From contig QLIY01000192.1 of NCBI GenBank assembly GCA_003260075.1, forward strand, positions 62,995 to 126,994: a stretch of DNA of 64,000 nt, in the 5' to 3' direction. The position numbers were made by a program, and so were the translations under genes. Shown here one piece after another: positions 51,101 to 61,800 of the stretch (positions are counted from its first letter, which is position 1; every line of letters starts with the position of its first letter). The DNA comes from Phallusia mammillata. Lineage: Eukaryota > Chordata > Ascidiacea > Phlebobranchia > Ascidiidae. Under the pieces are notes generated by a model. The model worked only from the letters and a program-made list of their open reading frames with translations. It did no database searches and was not told where the DNA came from.

Positions 51101-54100
51101 CGCGTAGAACATAAACTAGAATACGCGCATCTAACACCTTTAAACTTAATGATACCCATTGCTAAAACCAATTACAACACACTACCGAACAATATATGTT
51201 GCGCTTGTTCTGGGTTATGCTGCCACAACGGCATGTCAGCACTCAATTTAAACGTGACATGTCCCTAATTTTATTGCAATGTGCAGGTTACACTCGATTA
51301 CGAGTTTCTTGACGACATGTACACGATATTGGAATGGGGACACCAAAAAGATTTCGTGGACGAAAAGATTCCAGAAGTCAGTACAAAAAAGACTCGACTT
51401 TGGAGCAATGCTGGTTACGAAGCGTTCAATGATCAGGGTCATCTTACCAAAAATGCGGTAACCTATGCCGAAGACACTGGTGTTTTGCGACACAATCATC
51501 CTCTCAGCATCATGGTAGGTTATAGGATGTAGATTGAAGTGACATTTTTTTCTGTTAAACTTAATGTTACTGGACACAACTTCTTCGGCGCTGAAGGTAT
51601 TAAAAAGTTGTTTTTTAGAGCTAATGGCTATTTTTTTGCAGTTAATGTACGATGGGCAAATCAATTTACAAGCAAACACATTTTTACAGGTCAATCGCAA
51701 ACGCGAGGGCTTGCTTCAACACCCAGTGGTTACCGCCCTTCTCCAGTACAAATGGAACAAGTACGGAGGATTGGTTTACTACAGTTCCCTCATCTTTCTC
51801 CTCTTTTTCGTGGCACTCCTCAACTGCTACTTGTTGCTCATTCCACCTCCTTACGCCGTTGATTTCCTCAAGTCTCTTGCCAACCGACGATTCTACACTG
51901 AGTTCCATTCCCAACACATCGTCAACTACACCGGTACATACGTTGAGAATTTTAGGTCATCGTAGTTTAATGCTTGCAAAACGCAATGGTATTAACAGTT
52001 AAGGTAATCAAAGACTGCTCAAGATTTAAGCGTCAACTGCAATGTTCACTAACACGCAATCCGTTGTTTATGTACACTAATCTATATTTACAGCCCCGGA
52101 AACTTGCTACAGCTTGATACAATCTGGAGCCGAATACCGAGGTTTTGAAAACACGTCGGAAAGTGAAAAGCCATGTTTGCCGTGGGATTCAACCAGTACC
52201 AACTCCCAGTTGTTTCCTGATGCCGGACTTGATATGAACTATTGTCGCAACCCTGGAACGCAGAGGAGCAAGCCTTGGTGCTATACCAACTACAGGTAAC
52301 CACGTTTCCCAGAAACATATGCAATGAATTTTTACAGTGGTTAAACTATAAATGTTTTAGTTTACTTGTGTTATTTTCTTTTAATGTTTAGCGGGCAAAA
52401 TCCGATACTATAGGGCCGTATAGTTTAACTGAATTTACGTGATATCATTTTACGCAGTGACACTGATGCGGCCATGAGAGTAAGAGAAGAATGCAATGTT
52501 ACTGCATGCAAAAGTAAGTTTGTCGTTACCTGTTTAAGTTCTTTATTATTGACCACTTCACCCATCGAAAGTCAAGAGAGTGTGTTTAAGCATCGTTTTG
52601 TTTTTGCAGTTTATGTTCATGGAAACAACGTCCCACTGGGAACAACCTGTCAGTTCCCATTCCTGTTTCAAGGAGCTGAGTTTTCCAAATGTCTTGTCCA
52701 CACAGAAGGCTGGTTGTGGTGCGCGTACACCTACGATTTTGACAACGACAACGAAAAATGGGGAGAGTGCTCTGAACGTACGTTTAAAGTTTCAGTTTCG
52801 AAAACTAAAAAATAATTTACCGCTCTACAACTATTTGCTACATAAATCAAATGTCCACGACGACATCTTAAACATGCTACTTTTACCAGTCGTTCGACAA
52901 ATACTTTAATGTTTATTATAATTAACATTATAACGTGACAAACGTGTGCAACCGTTAATGGTAAATGACTCAAAAGTTACGCTCGTCTAAGCCTGCCGAA
53001 CAATTTATTGCTCGTCCAAGTGAAATTTTACTACCACTGTAAACCTCACATGATTTGTTAAAACCTTTTGCAGAGGATTCTTTGTGCAATGTCGAGCAAG
53101 AACAGAAAAAACCTTGTGGAGCTCCGGGTACAGATCAGCTCAACTGCGAAGCACGTGACTGCTGCTTCGTTACACATGACGTAGGCAAGCCAACCGAATG
53201 GAACGAATGCTTTCAAAAGCTTGACCCGTGCAGTGACCGCAGCACTTACTGTCCAGTTTTCAAACAGAGTGGTCTCTGCATCCTAAATCCAACCCAGATG
53301 GAAACCAGATGTGCACGAACTTGTGGGTTTTGTAATGGTGAGTGTGTAGGGTAAACCAAGAATGCTGTTCAAAGCAATCACCCAACAGGAAGGGTTGTTG
53401 TGACGTATTAAACGAACATCAAATATTTCTCGAATCTTTTTTCGGCATAACACGCGAAACACCAAAATGTCAGAACTAAAATAGGAACGACAAGAAGCAA
53501 AGCCCAAAAGACTATGATCTAACGTTTTTCTCAAGTGGACGTCTAACAAAGTAACATGCGCCAAATGGACCAATTTATTTGTTTGTTTTTAATTTAACAC
53601 TTCAAACCACAAATTGTTTGATTTCAACACTTTTAAGCGTAAACTACAAAAAATGCGAACCACCCTCTACATTTACCAAAAGCCCCAAATTAGCAAGTTT
53701 GTTCATGAACCAAATTATAGAGTAAAGACGTCTGATTAAAAACCATGGGATAATAACGTTTTGTATATATTGGCCAATTAATGATGTTTTATTTTGCTCA
53801 GTATCTGAAGAGCGGGAGGAGGATTCAGAAAACAAACGGTTTCTCTACCTGATGTCAATCTATCCTGAGAACACGTTTGATCCTCGTTGGAAGCCCGGAT
53901 GTTACTATGTGAGAGGGGGAGCTCAGCAAAAGTGGGGTGATCAGTGCATGTACAAACAATCCTGGCAGGATCCGATCCGAATTACCTTGATAGCAATGTG
54001 TGCAATAAACCTGGCCCTACTGGTAAGAATTGCACATTTTAGCGATTGTTTTGGTTTTTGTTATGAATCATTGGTTCATCGTATTTAGAAAACATATAAA

Positions 54101-57100
54101 AATGAATCCAAATGTGATCTTAATCTTATATTTTGTAGCTCCTTCAAATCTGGAACTATCAATGGGAAGCATTTCAGCCAATCTTCTTTCTTGAAACTGT
54201 CCTCTTTCTACTTTGTCTTTTCCTTGCCATCGACTTCATGCAATTTGATCTCTCTTACACTCGCGAGATGGAGTCGGAGAGACCTTCCTACGAACCACTT
54301 ATTGAGACCTTTCAAACGGAAACTGGACTGCGCCAGGTAAAATTGTCAGTTATATCTGCATGCAAACCCTTGCCTTTTGTTGAATATCTAGCTGAATAAG
54401 CTGGTCGCTATTTTAGTAACCTTTTCATGATTTGTCAAAGGTCTAACTTACTTGTAAGGTACATAAACCAGAAACCCGATCGAAACCAAACGCGTTTAAC
54501 ATGCAAATGCAACCTAAAGCCCCCTTGGAGTGCAAAATTTAATCAAAATTTTAATTAGTCGGGGGGGGGGGGCCTACATAAACCAGAAACCCGATCGAAC
54601 CCAAACGCGTTTAACATGCAAATGCAATCTAAAGCCCCCTTGGAGTGCAAAATTTAATCAAAATTTTAATTAGTCGACATTTTTTCGGTTAATGCGCTCC
54701 GACACAATACAAATTATGGTTATATTACGAACAGAAAAATTCAACCATTGTTGTTTCATGTGCAATACACCTTAACACACTGATCAAATTACGATAAACG
54801 GTAAATTACAAAATACAACATAATTACGAGAACCAATAAAGTTTTATGCTTTCCAATGCAGAGATCAATTAAAGTTGTTTAGGGTTGAAAATTATGGCGG
54901 GTAATTTAATTACTCCTCTTTTGTTCCTAAATTCGGAATGACGTAGCAATTTGACACATTGACTTCAAAGGTACATTCAACGAAAACTAATCTAGTTTTA
55001 TATTTACGTGTTGACCAACAATAAAGCTCACGTGTTCTCTGACTCGTTACCCTGAGTTTCTCCCAGTGCTCGAAGCGATAACATAAACGACATATCTGTC
55101 CTCATAATGTTTCACAAGTTACTGTTGGGTTTTATGTTTTACATTTTGTGGTTTCAGAATTGGCAGTGGCAGTGTGGAGTGATGGCACTCTTCCTCTCAT
55201 GGATGGATCTCCTTCTCTACATCCGGAAGATACCATATCTCGGAATTTATGTGGTGATGTTCAACGATGTGTTCAAAACTTTCGTAAAGTTTTCGCTTGT
55301 CTTTCTACTTTTCATTCTGTCGTTTGCCTTCACATACCATACATTGCTACAAAACCAGGTAAGACTTGATGCTCAAAGCTTTTCAATATTTGTACGTTCC
55401 CAATTCGTTAACAAAAGAAAACAAAAACGAGGTGTGTGTAAACACTATTCAACCTCTTGGACCAATCTGTCGCATTCAGAACAGGGTCACTAACTACGTT
55501 TTAATATAATCGACAGCAATTTTACAGAGTTTTTCTATAAAAGAGTCGTATGCCACAAGCTTAAAAAGATTCGGAACAAATAATTTGCAGCCTTAAACAA
55601 AAGCGGCCAAGTGATAACAAAAGATTGCCACAGCGGTCACAAAGTTATTTCCAAATGAGTGATGAAATTATTGTTTTTATTAGATAGAGGTGATGTAAGA
55701 GCACAAGTGTAGGATATTTCCGTATTTTGTCCCACAAAACGATACAGCCACTTTATATTTATCACTAATATTAACTGCTTTCGGCAATTAGACCAAAAGA
55801 AACTCAACATGTTTCTATGTGTCAATGAATAGGCACAGTTCGAGCAGCCATTCAGTGCTATCCTGAAAACCACGGTGATGATGGTTGGTGAAATCGACTT
55901 CGGTGGAATTTTCTTCAACAGTGTGAAGCAATATAACCACGACGTGAATTACGAAATCGTCACTTATGTCATCTTCAGCTCGTTTATTATCGTGATGATG
56001 ATCATTGTTATGAACTTGCTGGTAAGTTCGAATCTTCTGCATTAAAGGCCCAAGATACGTGTGCTAATTTCATTTGACGAATTTTAGTTCGTAAAATGAA
56101 TCAAAATACCGAAAAAATTTAAATCAATGAATGTGTAATTCAATAATAGGTTGGTTTGGCTGTCGGAGACATCATTGAAGTAAAGGAACACGCTACTTTG
56201 GAACGTTTGAAAATGCAAGTGGAGCTTGCTTTGGAAGTTGAATTCAGGTGCATATTGACTTGTGGAAAGTTACCACAACTATCACCAAGTCATATATTTT
56301 CGTTATCTTTCACAGCGTACCGAACTTTCTGCGCAAGCGGTTTGTCCGAAAAACTGAGGTGATTTTCCCGAATCGATACCGCAAGAGCAATGCCCTTACA
56401 CGTGCGTTGTTTCAAAACAGCAGCCTTTCGTCAAAGAACATTGTGAATGCCATGAACCCGAATAAAGTAAGCGTGCATGTGCTCTAAAAAACAATTATAT
56501 TAAGCTACAAGAATCTTGCAACAGAGTTGTAAGTCGGTGTTTTCACTTCGACTTCGGGCCAAAAATAAGGATTTATTCGGCCCCGATCGAAACTCTTTCA
56601 TATTTGTTTCTGTTTTACCTCTTTTTGATGTGCATATGCACAAGATTTGTATTAATTTGTAGCGTATAGCCGTACATATTATACATCTTTATTGGGATCG
56701 AGTTCAGACTTATATTAATTGCCGCAGATTAAAATAATAAACCTAACCTAAAACTCTGTTTTAAGATAGTGGCATATTGCTTTGACGTATTTGCTACACA
56801 AGCCATACAATATGCTGATAACTTTATGATATCGGGGGGGGGGAAATAAAGTAAGCTTGCATGTGCTCTTATTTCGAAAATAATCTTGAAAACAAGTTGT
56901 AAGTCGGGTCCCGACTTAAACTCTGTCATATTCGTATCTGTTTTACCTCTTTTTGATGTACATATGCACAAGATTTGTATTAATTTGTATCGTATAGCCG
57001 TACATATTATACATCTTTATTGGGATCGAGTTCAGACTTATTTTAATTGCCGCAGATTAAAATAATAAACCTAACCTAAAACTCTGTTTAAAGATAGTGG

Positions 57101-57504
57101 CATATTGCTTTGACGTATTTACTACACAAGCTATACAATCTGCTGATAACTTTATGATATCTTCATTTTAGTCGGAGACAGAAGAAATTCGCGAAAACGT
57201 TTCCCAGCTGAGCCACTCAGTGCGCACGATCCGCAACAAGACCGGCGACGTCGACCAGATGATGCGAGAGATGATAGGAGAGATGAGGGAGATGAAAGTT
57301 TCCATGGAGACAATGGCATCGACTTCCACCGCTCGACTTGACGGCACTGATCCCACCATGAGACGAAGTCTGAGAGGTTCCTCCAGACGGAAAGAGAAGG
57401 AAGTTTCACCTGAGAGTCTTCACGTGCCGCCACCGATCGTTCCTCAGTTTCTGGAGGTTGATAACGGTTCACGACCTTACGAACTTGATGACATCACGGC
57501 GTGA
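45146..57504 (+). CDS. TRPA-family cation channel with kringle, FN2, trefoil and ShKT domains in the S1-S2 loop
   Basis: 27 exons join in frame to 1,668 residues: 45146-45378, 46288-46516, 46599-46773, 46947-47074, 47223-47366, 47659-47873, 48197-48375, 48617-48749, 48933-49116, 49175-49282, 49376-49556, 49713-49879, 50214-50427, 50881-50996, 51287-51514, 51642-51933, 52094-52295, 52458-52513, 52610-52777, 53074-53337, 53802-54022, 54139-54336, 55158-55358, 55833-56021, 56150-56247, 56316-56466, 57172-57504. Residues 155-760 form about 14 or more ankyrin repeats, as in TRPA channels. The pre-S1 region has the TRPA1-like string LAFSRCITNN. S1 is near 922-944, S2 near 1266-1285. The S4-S5 exon has WQWQCG, shared with TRPA1. 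The pore exon has MMVGEIDF, and S6 leads into GLAVGDIIEVKEHATLERL. The insert spans residues 976-1205. A charged C-terminal tail is predicted coiled coil. Vertebrate TRPA1 is about 1,120 residues; the insert explains part of the excess. Whether it belongs to TRPA1 proper or a sister TRPA clade is open. Confidence 0.93.
45539..46134. mobile_element. hAT-type MITE with 8-bp target-site duplication
   Basis: The element at 45547-46126 begins cagtggttctcaaac and ends with the near-complement ctttgagaaccactg. It is flanked by the direct repeat ctttaaat at 45539-45546 and 46127-46134. Inverted termini with an 8-bp duplication identify a hAT-superfamily insertion. At 580 bp with no transposase frame it is non-autonomous. 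Gacccgcg-type motifs recur inside both ends. It lies in the first intron of the TRPA gene. Confidence 0.92.
52094..52513 (+). CDS. Kringle domain encoded by two TRPA exons
   Basis: Exons 52094-52295 and 52458-52513 encode residues 980-1060 of the channel, about 81 residues from first to last cysteine, the usual kringle length. The six cysteines sit in kringle context: ETC, EKPC, MNYCRNPG, KPWCYT, EEC and TAC, with the conserved YRGFENTS near the start. The pair is entered in phase 1, has an internal phase-2 intron and leaves in phase 1. The Asp-X-Asp pair that forms the lysine-binding site in plasminogen kringles is not present after NYCRNP. Kringles are normally found in secreted proteases and receptors such as ROR; one inside a TRP channel is unexpected. 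Confidence 0.93.
52610..52777 (+). CDS. Fibronectin type II domain encoded by one TRPA exon
   Basis: This exon encodes residues 1062-1117. Cysteines at about 1075, 1089, 1099 and 1115 match the four-cysteine FN2 pattern, with the typical TCQFPFLFQGAEFSKC opening, then GWLWCAYTYDFD and KWGEC. FN2 domains commonly bind collagen or phosphorylcholine. The exon is symmetrical, phase 1 at both ends. It is intact, with all four cysteines and the aromatic residues of the fold. Confidence 0.93.
53074..53337 (+). CDS. Trefoil plus ShKT domains encoded by one TRPA exon
   Basis: The first half (residues about 1122-1164) fits a trefoil or P-type domain: KKPCGAPGTD, LNCEARDCCFV and EWNECF, including the diagnostic double cysteine. 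The second half (about 1170-1204) fits a ShKT domain: six cysteines from PCSDRSTYC through GLCILN to RCARTCGFC. The exon is entered and left in phase 1. Trefoil domains occur in mucosal proteins and glycosidases. ShKT domains are common extracellular modules in invertebrate peptidases, and some block or modulate K+ channels; no such activity can be claimed here. Confidence 0.88.
54460..54675. repeat. Direct duplication (101 bp x2) joined by a 12-base G run
   Basis: Copy 1 is 54460-54560 and copy 2 is 54575-54675. Between them are twelve G (54561-54572) and cc. The copies differ by a couple of substitutions. It lies in the TRPA intron between 54336 and 55158. Confidence 0.9.
56461..57161. repeat. 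Direct duplication joined by a 10-base G run, includes a splice donor
   Basis: Copy 1 is 56461-56833 and copy 2 is 56845-57161, with ten G at 56834-56843. The copies are similar over most of their length, but copy 1 has extra sequence and there are several substitutions. The left end contains the last codons and donor of the exon ending at 56466, so copy 2 carries a second donor-like site (aataaagtaagc). It fills the last TRPA intron. Confidence 0.85.
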
Positions 57505-57900
57505 TTTACACGTCGGAAACATAAAAATACTTTTATTTATTTGATTGTAGCAACAGTCTAACACGAAGAGAAGACAACTGCGTTCGGACGTCTTGAGCGC
57601 AGTTGTTTGTACAGATTTCAAACCCATTTTTTTTAATTACTAAGTTACATGAAATTATATCGCTTACTTTGACATAACTTATGCTGACTGCAGTACATCC
57701 AAAACATCACATTTTATTTAAATTTTATCCAAGTCTTAAAAATATAGCTTACATTTCGTTTATTTTGGCCTGTAGACCTAGGTTTGGTAAAAACGTTATA
57801 TTTTTAATAATAGCCAATATTCTTTCACACAAAGCACACAACAGTACGATTTTTTTATTGTGCAACGTTTTTAATCATGTATATTGTAACATTTTTGTGC

Positions 57901-57906
57901 AATAAA
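57901..57906 (+). promoter_or_regulatory. Probable polyadenylation signal of the TRPA gene
   Basis: AATAAA lies 397 bases after the TRPA stop codon, on the right strand, in an AT-rich 3' flank with no earlier better match noticed. The cleavage site is not determined. Confidence 0.5.
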
Positions 57907-58246
57907 ATATACATATTGTAATGTTGAAATCTTCTTTTATCGCTACCCTCAAACGGGTTAGAGCAGACGAAGATTTACCAGACAAGTGCATTGCTGATCT
58001 TATTTTGTTCAATCTGATGTCAAAGCAAAATAGCAGTGTAATTCTTCTCCCATAAATGAACTTAGTAGTTCCAAAACTTTAGGTCGTCGATACTTTCATA
58101 AATTGGGTAAGTATAATACTCTTGAAGTTTAACACCAATTTAACGGCGATTTTTAATGGCAGGCAAACATCTTTTAGTTGCACAGCCTAGTTGGTTTTGG
58201 AAAGCTTTATTTCTGTTTTGTTTCCCCCGTAATTTATACAGACTTA

Positions 58247-58597
58247 ACATATTGTGAGTATGACTTTCTATCTGTGCCCCTGAAACTAACTTTCAATAAA
58301 ATCCAGATATCTGGTTATCAAAGCAAAAGCGAAAATTGTATTTAATGCTACAATGTAGTATTGGACTGTTTCATAAAAACAGATAAAAGCATAAATCGTT
58401 TCTTTTAGTAACAGAAATATATATTTCGCCTTAATAAATAGGCATCGTCAGTTTCTGCAAAAAAGCAAACATGTAAGGGGCTGTCGANACATATTGTGAG
58501 TATGACTTTCTATCTGTGCCCCTGAAACTAACTTTCAATAAAATCCAGATATCTGGTTATCAAAGCAAAAGCGAAAATTGTATCTAATGCTACAATG
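58247..58597. repeat. Direct duplication (109 bp x2) flanking an N
   Basis: Copy 1 is 58247-58355 and copy 2 is 58489-58597. They differ at one noticed position. Copy 2 starts right after the single N at 58488. This is the picture of two contig ends that overlap but were joined without being merged. Confidence 0.9.
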
Positions 58598-58847
58598 GAA
58601 CGAAATACACACGCTCAGAGAAACACTGCCCAGAATTGCACCTTAATATTTTCAAGCAGTAATTTTTAGTTCGACGCTACTTTGACACAATAATAAGGCA
58701 AGGCACAGATTCACATTCGGTTTTAGATATGGCATAGCAAAAACAAAAGGGCAGTATAGTTACATCGATCTCAAAACCTTAGGAGATTGGCAACACAGTT
58801 GAAGAATTACGACACAAACTAGACATTATGTGATTGCCTGTTTGGTA

Positions 58848-61800
58848 TCACCTCCTCCTCTTGGAACTTAACTGGCTAAAGGGATTGCTCTCCTCCTGAA
58901 AATCATGTTGGTTAGGTGTGGTAACAAAATAACAGTAAACATAAAAAAACTTTCTGTCAAATAGCAAAACATGCTTCAATACTTACATCCCTAAAACATA
59001 ATCTTGATTTCCAGAAATAAACCTAAAAATCATCAATGCGACTCCACAGCCAAAGGCTCAAAAACAACTTACATCCGACGATGAAACGTAGTTGACTCCT
59101 TTTCCCCTGGAGCGCTTCGTGGACAAACTTGGTCTAGTTTGGTTTGGTGCGCTCTTTCGCGATGTTGCCCCGTTTGTCGAGTCGTCATCCAACATTATGA
59201 CATCATCTTCAGGTATTTGTTGGGTCCTTTGCGAATGCTGGGCCTGTGACTGTCTCTGGAACGCTACAAAATGCATTACTTGACACTTGGGGGTGTTCGT
59301 AAAGATGTGCGTTGGTATTTTGCGATTGTTCCACTGACAAATTACAAGAATGCCATCTAAAAGCCAACGCTTGGACTAACCCAAGGTCTCTGAAACCAAA
59401 CTTTAGTAAAACTAAAAATACTTTTACAGTATATTTATTTTATCTCCTAAAGCATGTTTACGCTCTCTGGATGCCTCTTGAACAAAGAAAGGAAAACCTA
59501 CGCATGTATACAAACCGTTCTATAATAATCCAATAACCTATTCAATTATTTTACTTTAGGCTACACTTTGCCATTGGATCATGTAGTATCGCTACCATTT
59601 TAGACAGATACGAGTTCAGAAAACCTAATAAAAAGTGGTGTCACACCCGACATTATAGTGTTTCCTTGTCCGAAGAAACTGTTGTTTGAATTTGAACTTC
59701 GTGACGTTGTGGTAACTGGAGCTTTTTTGCCTCTAGCTCCACCTCGTGAGCCACGCCCACCACGAGAACCACGCCCCTTTCCTCGACCACTGTAACAACG
59801 TGCTGTTTGGGTTAGAAACAATTTTTTCATAAACTTTCAAATTTAAACAGTTGTTAAATCAAAGTACATGTACGAAAATACATCGTTTATTTACAAAACA
59901 TATATTTTGTTGTTGGATGTTTCGGTTTTTAGTTGCGAAATTCAGTCACTGGCTTATAATGAAAAAACGCCACATATAAATTTTAGCCATCGTGCAACAT
60001 GAACACAAGCCACGCATGTCGCTACGTTAAATTTCGTGATGTCAAACATTTGGTTTTTAACACCAGCATCATTCGATTATCTCCAAGTCATCTGGCAGAA
60101 CAAATTATTTATTAACGACAGACTGCTGGTATTTATCCCAATAGAATAAGGAACAATGCTTGGCCATATGAATCAAGTAAAGCACTTACCGCTTAGCAGT
60201 GGAGGTCACAGTGGGTCCCGTTATGTCATTTTCATCAACACTAATTTGTTCCTCGTCTGACGAAACCGTTGGTTCCTCCTCACCACGTTGTCTGCGTTCT
60301 CTGTAAAAAAGTATCGCGAATTAATGACGACAAATAGATTGCATGGTTATTACACGCTGATCAGTAGTTATAGAAAGGTTCAAAACTATTTTTATGAAGA
60401 CCTACTCTTTTGCTCGCTCCAGAATAGCTCTTAGTTCCTCTGCCTCATCCGACTGATGTAAGCTTGATTTCTCCTGAGTGATTCGTTCTTTCTCTTCGTG
60501 ATATCGGCTTATTTCCAACGTGATGTCGTTCTTACTTAGACTAGGTTGACTCTGTAAAACACTTTTTTGTTGACATTTGGTTAAGAAACGTCATCTTTTG
60601 AATCGGCTTCAACGGCAATTCTTGATAACAGTTACTTTTTTTTCATCGCTAAGTGAAAAGTTACGCGGAACAGTGGATTTTTTCGCATACTGATAGAATG
60701 AGCCTGCATCAATTTATATCCGCACAAAAAGAAATGCACAAAAACAGTGAAAGTGCTGCGAAACAACTCAAATGCCCCTTTAAAGTCACCCACTAACGGT
60801 TAAAACTAATCGAGAGAAAAAAAACTATCAGTTAGTAACTGACAGTTACTTACTTCTTCGATGTGTTGTTTAGTTTTATTGATTTGATGATTACACAATT
60901 GTAGTATTGCGTCTTTCTCCTGTTTGTTCACATATTCACTGACAGCTTGACTTACACCACGAGCTGTCAGCAATGCCATTTGATCTTTCTACAAACAAAC
61001 AATGCATACAGTTTACCGAAACAAGCCACAGATGTAAAAGAAGGACTGTATCTGTACATTAAAAAGAAACTGTGACAACCAATACAAAACCTGTGTGCAA
61101 AAAGTTTTATATTCGAGTTTGTTTGTCAAACCTTCTCTTTTGTGTTGAGATATTCTTGCACCAAATCCTCCATTTTGACTTTCTCCACGACCTCAGCTCC
61201 AATCATGTCATCCATGTCTTTTACATCCATCCCTATTAACGGAAACGATGAAGAGAAACCTTTAAGTGATTTTAACGAAACCCCAATCAGGCCTGAACCC
61301 GAATTGAAACAGGAAAGCCTAAAGCAGGCCAGAAAGATGCAGAAATTGCACAAATGATGCCGAATGCAAAGTGAGGGCTGAACTAATCCCGGTTCATTTA
61401 ACTTATCGTGAACTGGGCCCCGACTTACAACTATGCTAGAAACGGTAAAGACAGAAACATTTTTTTTGTCAACTAAATTGAAAACTTTTGCATGTCTACG
61501 TCAGAAAATCCCCTGAGCGCTCGGCCAAATGATTCCGAGACTTATTTTATATAGTCACTGTACAAAGTTTAGAATTTTAAAGCATAGTTGTATTTGCAGC
61601 ACTAAAGTACGTGATACAGATACGTCAGTATCCCTGCTTCACACTACATACCAGATTTAAAACAGACACAAAACTACATGAAAGTTCACCTGATCCATTT
61701 TCTCGCTTCACAGATTTCTTTAGAAAGTGAACGATGTTTTCTGGGTTCGCGACCCTTTCAGCAAATTTTCCACCAAACCGATGTTGGCTGAATGTTGAAA

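Larger units (their letters stand above)
57505..58847. other. Intergenic region between convergent genes
   Basis: Holds the 3' ends of TRPA (+) and MRE11 (-). A canonical AATAAA at 57901-57906 is suited to end the TRPA transcript about 400 bases after its stop codon. The right part contains a duplication around an N at 58488. No other gene is seen. Confidence 0.65.

Noticed and set aside
56844-56860. Second donor-like site in the last TRPA intron
   Set aside because: It belongs to the duplicated copy after the G run; the true donor is at 56467 and joins in frame to the last exon.
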